A DNA stretch of 38,577 bases, from contig JAJQBI010000055.1 of the NCBI GenBank assembly GCA_021203365.1, positions 1 to 38,577 of the forward strand, read 5' to 3'. The stretch comes from Clostridiales bacterium. Its GTDB lineage: Bacteria; Bacillota; Clostridia; Lachnospirales; Lachnospiraceae. Position 1 is the first letter of the stretch. Every line of letters starts with the position of its first letter. A program made the translations under genes and the position numbers. A model generated the notes under the pieces. That model had not been told where the DNA came from. It did no database searches and saw only the letters and a list, made by a program, of their open reading frames with translations. Shown one piece after another: positions 36,366-38,577 of the stretch.

Positions 36366-38577
36366 ATGAAGATTTATGATATGAAAGTCAATCATCTGAC
36401 AAAACCACTTGGGTTTCGTATGCCGCGCACGGTGTTTTCATGGAAGGTGGCGGATGCAGATGGAAAAAAACAGACAGAGGCCAGAATACAGGTGGCTGCA
36501 GATGCGCAGATGCGTGAGACGGTATTTGACTCCGGATTTGATCCAAAGGCAGACAGCCTTGGCTATCGGGCGGATTTTGAGCTGCTGCCTTACACACGCT
36601 ATTACTGGACGGTAACGGTGCGCACAGATAAAGGAGAAGAAGCGACTGGCGGGACGCAGTGGTTTGAGACAGCAAAACGGGAGGCACCGTGGGTTGGAAA
36701 ATGGATTACCTGTAATAGTGAAGAGAAACGCCATCCGGTTTTTGAAAAGAAGATTTGCCCGGCAAAACCCGTTAAACAGGCACGGCTTTATATCTGCGGC
36801 CTGGGGCTGTATGAGGCTTATTTTGACGGAGTGCGTGTGGGAGACGAATATCTGACACCCTACAGCAATGATTATAAAGAATGGATACAGTATCAGACCT
36901 TTGATGTGACGGAGCAGATAAAACGACCCTGCTGCCTTTTCTCGGTTTTGCTTGGAAATGGCTGGTATAAGGGCAGATTTGGGTTTTCCACAAAGGAGGA
37001 TATCGGTTTTTACGGAAATTCGTGGAAGCTGATCGCGGAGCTGCGCCTGACCTATGAGGATGGGAGCGCAGATACGATCGGTACGGATGAGAACTGGACG
37101 GTGCGCCGCAGCAACATTACGTTTTCGAATCTGTATGATGGGGAGTATGTGGATGATACTCTGCTGGAGCTGCCGGTGGAGAGCGCTGTGCTCTGCGGGG
37201 AATCGATGGAAGGACTCCTGACGGAGCGAATGAGCCTTCCGGTTACGATTCACGAAGTGTTTACGCCTGCAGAACTGCTCCATACTCCTGCGGGGGAAGA
37301 GGTTTTTGATATGGGGCAGGAATTTACGGGAATCTTCTCGCTTAATGTCCATGAGCCTGCAGGAACGGTTATTCACATACAGACCGGCGAGATTCTGCAA
37401 AACGGTAATTTCTATAACGAGAATCTGCGATCCGCGAAGTCTGAATATTATTATGTTTCAGACGGGACCAGGAAGACGATTGTCCCGCATTTTACCTTTT
37501 TTGGATATCGCTATGTAAAGGTGGAGGGTGTGACGGGCCTGAAGACGGAGGATTTCAAGGGCCTTACGCTGTATAGTGACCTGGAATTTACCGGTCAGAT
37601 GGAAACCGGACATGCGCTGGTCAACCGTTTTATCAAAAATGTTCAGTGGGGACTGAAAAGTAATTTTGTGGATGTGCCCACCGATTGCCCGCAGCGGGAC
37701 GAGCGGATGGGCTGGACCGGAGACGCGCAGGTGTTTTCTCCGACGGCTACCTATCTGTCAGACACCTATGCTTTTTACGCAAAATATCTTTATGATATGG
37801 CGAAAGAGCAGAGCGTGCTGGATGGCAAGGTACCGGATGTGATTCCGTCCTGCGGCGTGGAGAGTACGGCCTGTGTCTGGGGAGACGCGTCCTGTATCAT
37901 CCCGTGGAATCTGTACCTGTTTTATGGGGACAGGAGCATTCTGGAAGACCAGTTCGAAAGTATGAGGAGCTGGGTGGACTATATTCACAGGGTCGATAAC
38001 GGAGCGGTTCCTCATAACTGGCGTAATGTGTTCCATTATGGGGACTGGCTGGCACTGGATAATCCGGCTGGCGGTGCGGAGCAGGTGATGGGAGGTACGG
38101 ACGAGGAATTTATCGCCAACCTGTATTACGCGGTCAGCGCCGGACTGGTGGCCAATGCCGCCCATGTGCTTGGAAAAGAAGCGGAGGAAGCAAAGTATCG
38201 TGCGCTTTCCGACGAACAGTTCTCTGTGGTAAAGAACGAATACTACAGCGCGACGGGCCGATGCTGCATCAAGACACAGACCGCGCTGATCCTGACGCTG
38301 AAATATCACCTGTCTGAGAATGAGGAGCTGACCAAAAAGCAGCTGCAGAAGCTGTTTGAACTCAGCAACGGCAAACTGCGGACCGGCTTTGTCGGTACTC
38401 CGCTTTTAAATAATGTGCTGACCGAAAATGGATTTGAGAAGCTGGCTTACGAGCTGCTGCTTAACGAGGACTATCCGGGATGGCTTCATGAGGTGAAGCT
38501 TGGCGCGACCACCGTCTGGGAACGCTGGAACAGCCTGCTTGACGACGGGACGATCTCCGGCATCAGCATGAACAGCA
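36366..38577 (+). CDS. GH78 alpha-L-rhamnosidase, 3' end outside window
   Basis: About 737 residues lie in the window and the frame stays open to the edge. N-terminal beta-sandwich domains (NHLTKPLGFRMPRTVFSWKV; ARLYICGLGLYEAYFDGVRV; LTPYSNDYKEWIQYQTFDVT) precede the (alpha/alpha)6 domain with VDVPTDCPQRDERMGWTGDA, the GH78 signature containing catalytic-site acids. WERWNSLLDDG near the edge is also typical. No signal peptide, so it removes terminal rhamnose from imported plant glycosides. An in-frame ATG at 36345 is an alternative start; neither has a strong ribosome site. It lies 25 bp after flavodoxin (2) and may be read through from it. Confidence 0.9.
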   Translation, partial: MKIYDMKVNHLTKPLGFRMPRTVFSWKVADADGKKQTEARIQVAADAQMRETVFDSGFDPKADSLGYRADFELLPYTRYYWTVTVRTDKGEEATGGTQWFETAKREAPWVGKWITCNSEEKRHPVFEKKICPAKPVKQARLYICGLGLYEAYFDGVRVGDEYLTPYSNDYKEWIQYQTFDVTEQIKRPCCLFSVLLGNGWYKGRFGFSTKEDIGFYGNSWKLIAELRLTYEDGSADTIGTDENWTVRRSNITFSNLYDGEYVDDTLLELPVESAVLCGESMEGLLTERMSLPVTIHEVFTPAELLHTPAGEEVFDMGQEFTGIFSLNVHEPAGTVIHIQTGEILQNGNFYNENLRSAKSEYYYVSDGTRKTIVPHFTFFGYRYVKVEGVTGLKTEDFKGLTLYSDLEFTGQMETGHALVNRFIKNVQWGLKSNFVDVPTDCPQRDERMGWTGDAQVFSPTATYLSDTYAFYAKYLYDMAKEQSVLDGKVPDVIPSCGVESTACVWGDASCIIPWNLYLFYGDRSILEDQFESMRSWVDYIHRVDNGAVPHNWRNVFHYGDWLALDNPAGGAEQVMGGTDEEFIANLYYAVSAGLVANAAHVLGKEAEEAKYRALSDEQFSVVKNEYYSATGRCCIKTQTALILTLKYHLSENEELTKKQLQKLFELSNGKLRTGFVGTPLLNNVLTENGFEKLAYELLLNEDYPGWLHEVKLGATTVWERWNSLLDDGTISGISMNS

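Noticed and set aside
36438-37400. 320-codon minus-strand open frame opposite the rhamnosidase
   Set aside because: It lies wholly inside the GH78 gene, whose plus-strand domains and motifs are clear. It is an antisense shadow.

Overview
The window reads as chromosome from an anaerobic, gut-type Firmicute, most likely a Lachnospiraceae relative. This rests on moderate GC, purine-rich AGGAGG-type ribosome binding sites, typical sigma-A promoters (three clear TTGACA/TTGAAA-17-TATAAT sites), and families common in that group: EFR1 flavodoxin-ferredoxins, Fe-S aldo/keto reductases, DUF3737, DegV, a GPH symporter and a GH78 rhamnosidase. Species is inference. No rRNA, intact tRNA, complete insertion sequence, phage or CRISPR array was seen.

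Layout. 1-4.1 kb: the end of an ADP-ribosylglycohydrolase gene, a long decayed stretch, then a DUF4143 AAA ATPase behind three 33-bp direct repeats, then small remnants. 4.2-8.8 kb: a plus-strand run of small metabolic genes (EamA transporter, PNPOx-like protein, membrane protein, nitroreductase, GNAT, Nudix, truncated YkvA, small conserved protein). 8.8-11.3 kb: two gene graveyards around a minus-strand EFR1 protein. In the graveyards, pieces of RecD2, RtcB, an XRE regulator and an AbiEii toxin are joined end to end. 11.5-18.2 kb: a carbohydrate locus with an AraC regulator, a clan-A-like glycoside hydrolase, a GPH symporter, an esterase and a type-B carboxylesterase, suited to import and cleavage of an esterified plant glycoside. 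18.4-18.9 kb: an HPr-like protein and remnants.

19-26 kb: a LysR regulator faces away from a run of a small helical protein, DUF3737, a cyclophilin-fold lipoprotein, a MalY/PatB lyase and two 4Fe-4S aldo/keto reductases. 26.6-29.4 kb: a second EFR1 protein, an HxlR remnant with an operator-like palindrome, a flavin reductase and a TSUP permease. 29.4-30.6 kb: DegV behind a strong promoter and a cation-efflux remnant. 30.9-36.3 kb: a second LysR, divergent from nitroreductase, flavodoxin, two tandem divergent sirtuins, a PARG-like macro protein and, behind its own promoter, another flavodoxin. 36.4 kb to the end: a GH78 alpha-L-rhamnosidase running off the window.

Two things stand out. First, the 32.0-35.6 kb operon couples redox proteins to two sirtuins with altered active-site motifs and a PARG-like hydrolase, a plausible redox-controlled ADP-ribosylation module. 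Second, a 206-bp element occurs twice in full, plus one right end. It has four covarying hairpins, imperfect terminal inverted repeats and 7-bp target duplications, and every copy lies directly upstream of a gene in the same orientation. It behaves like a MITE that delivers a structured leader.
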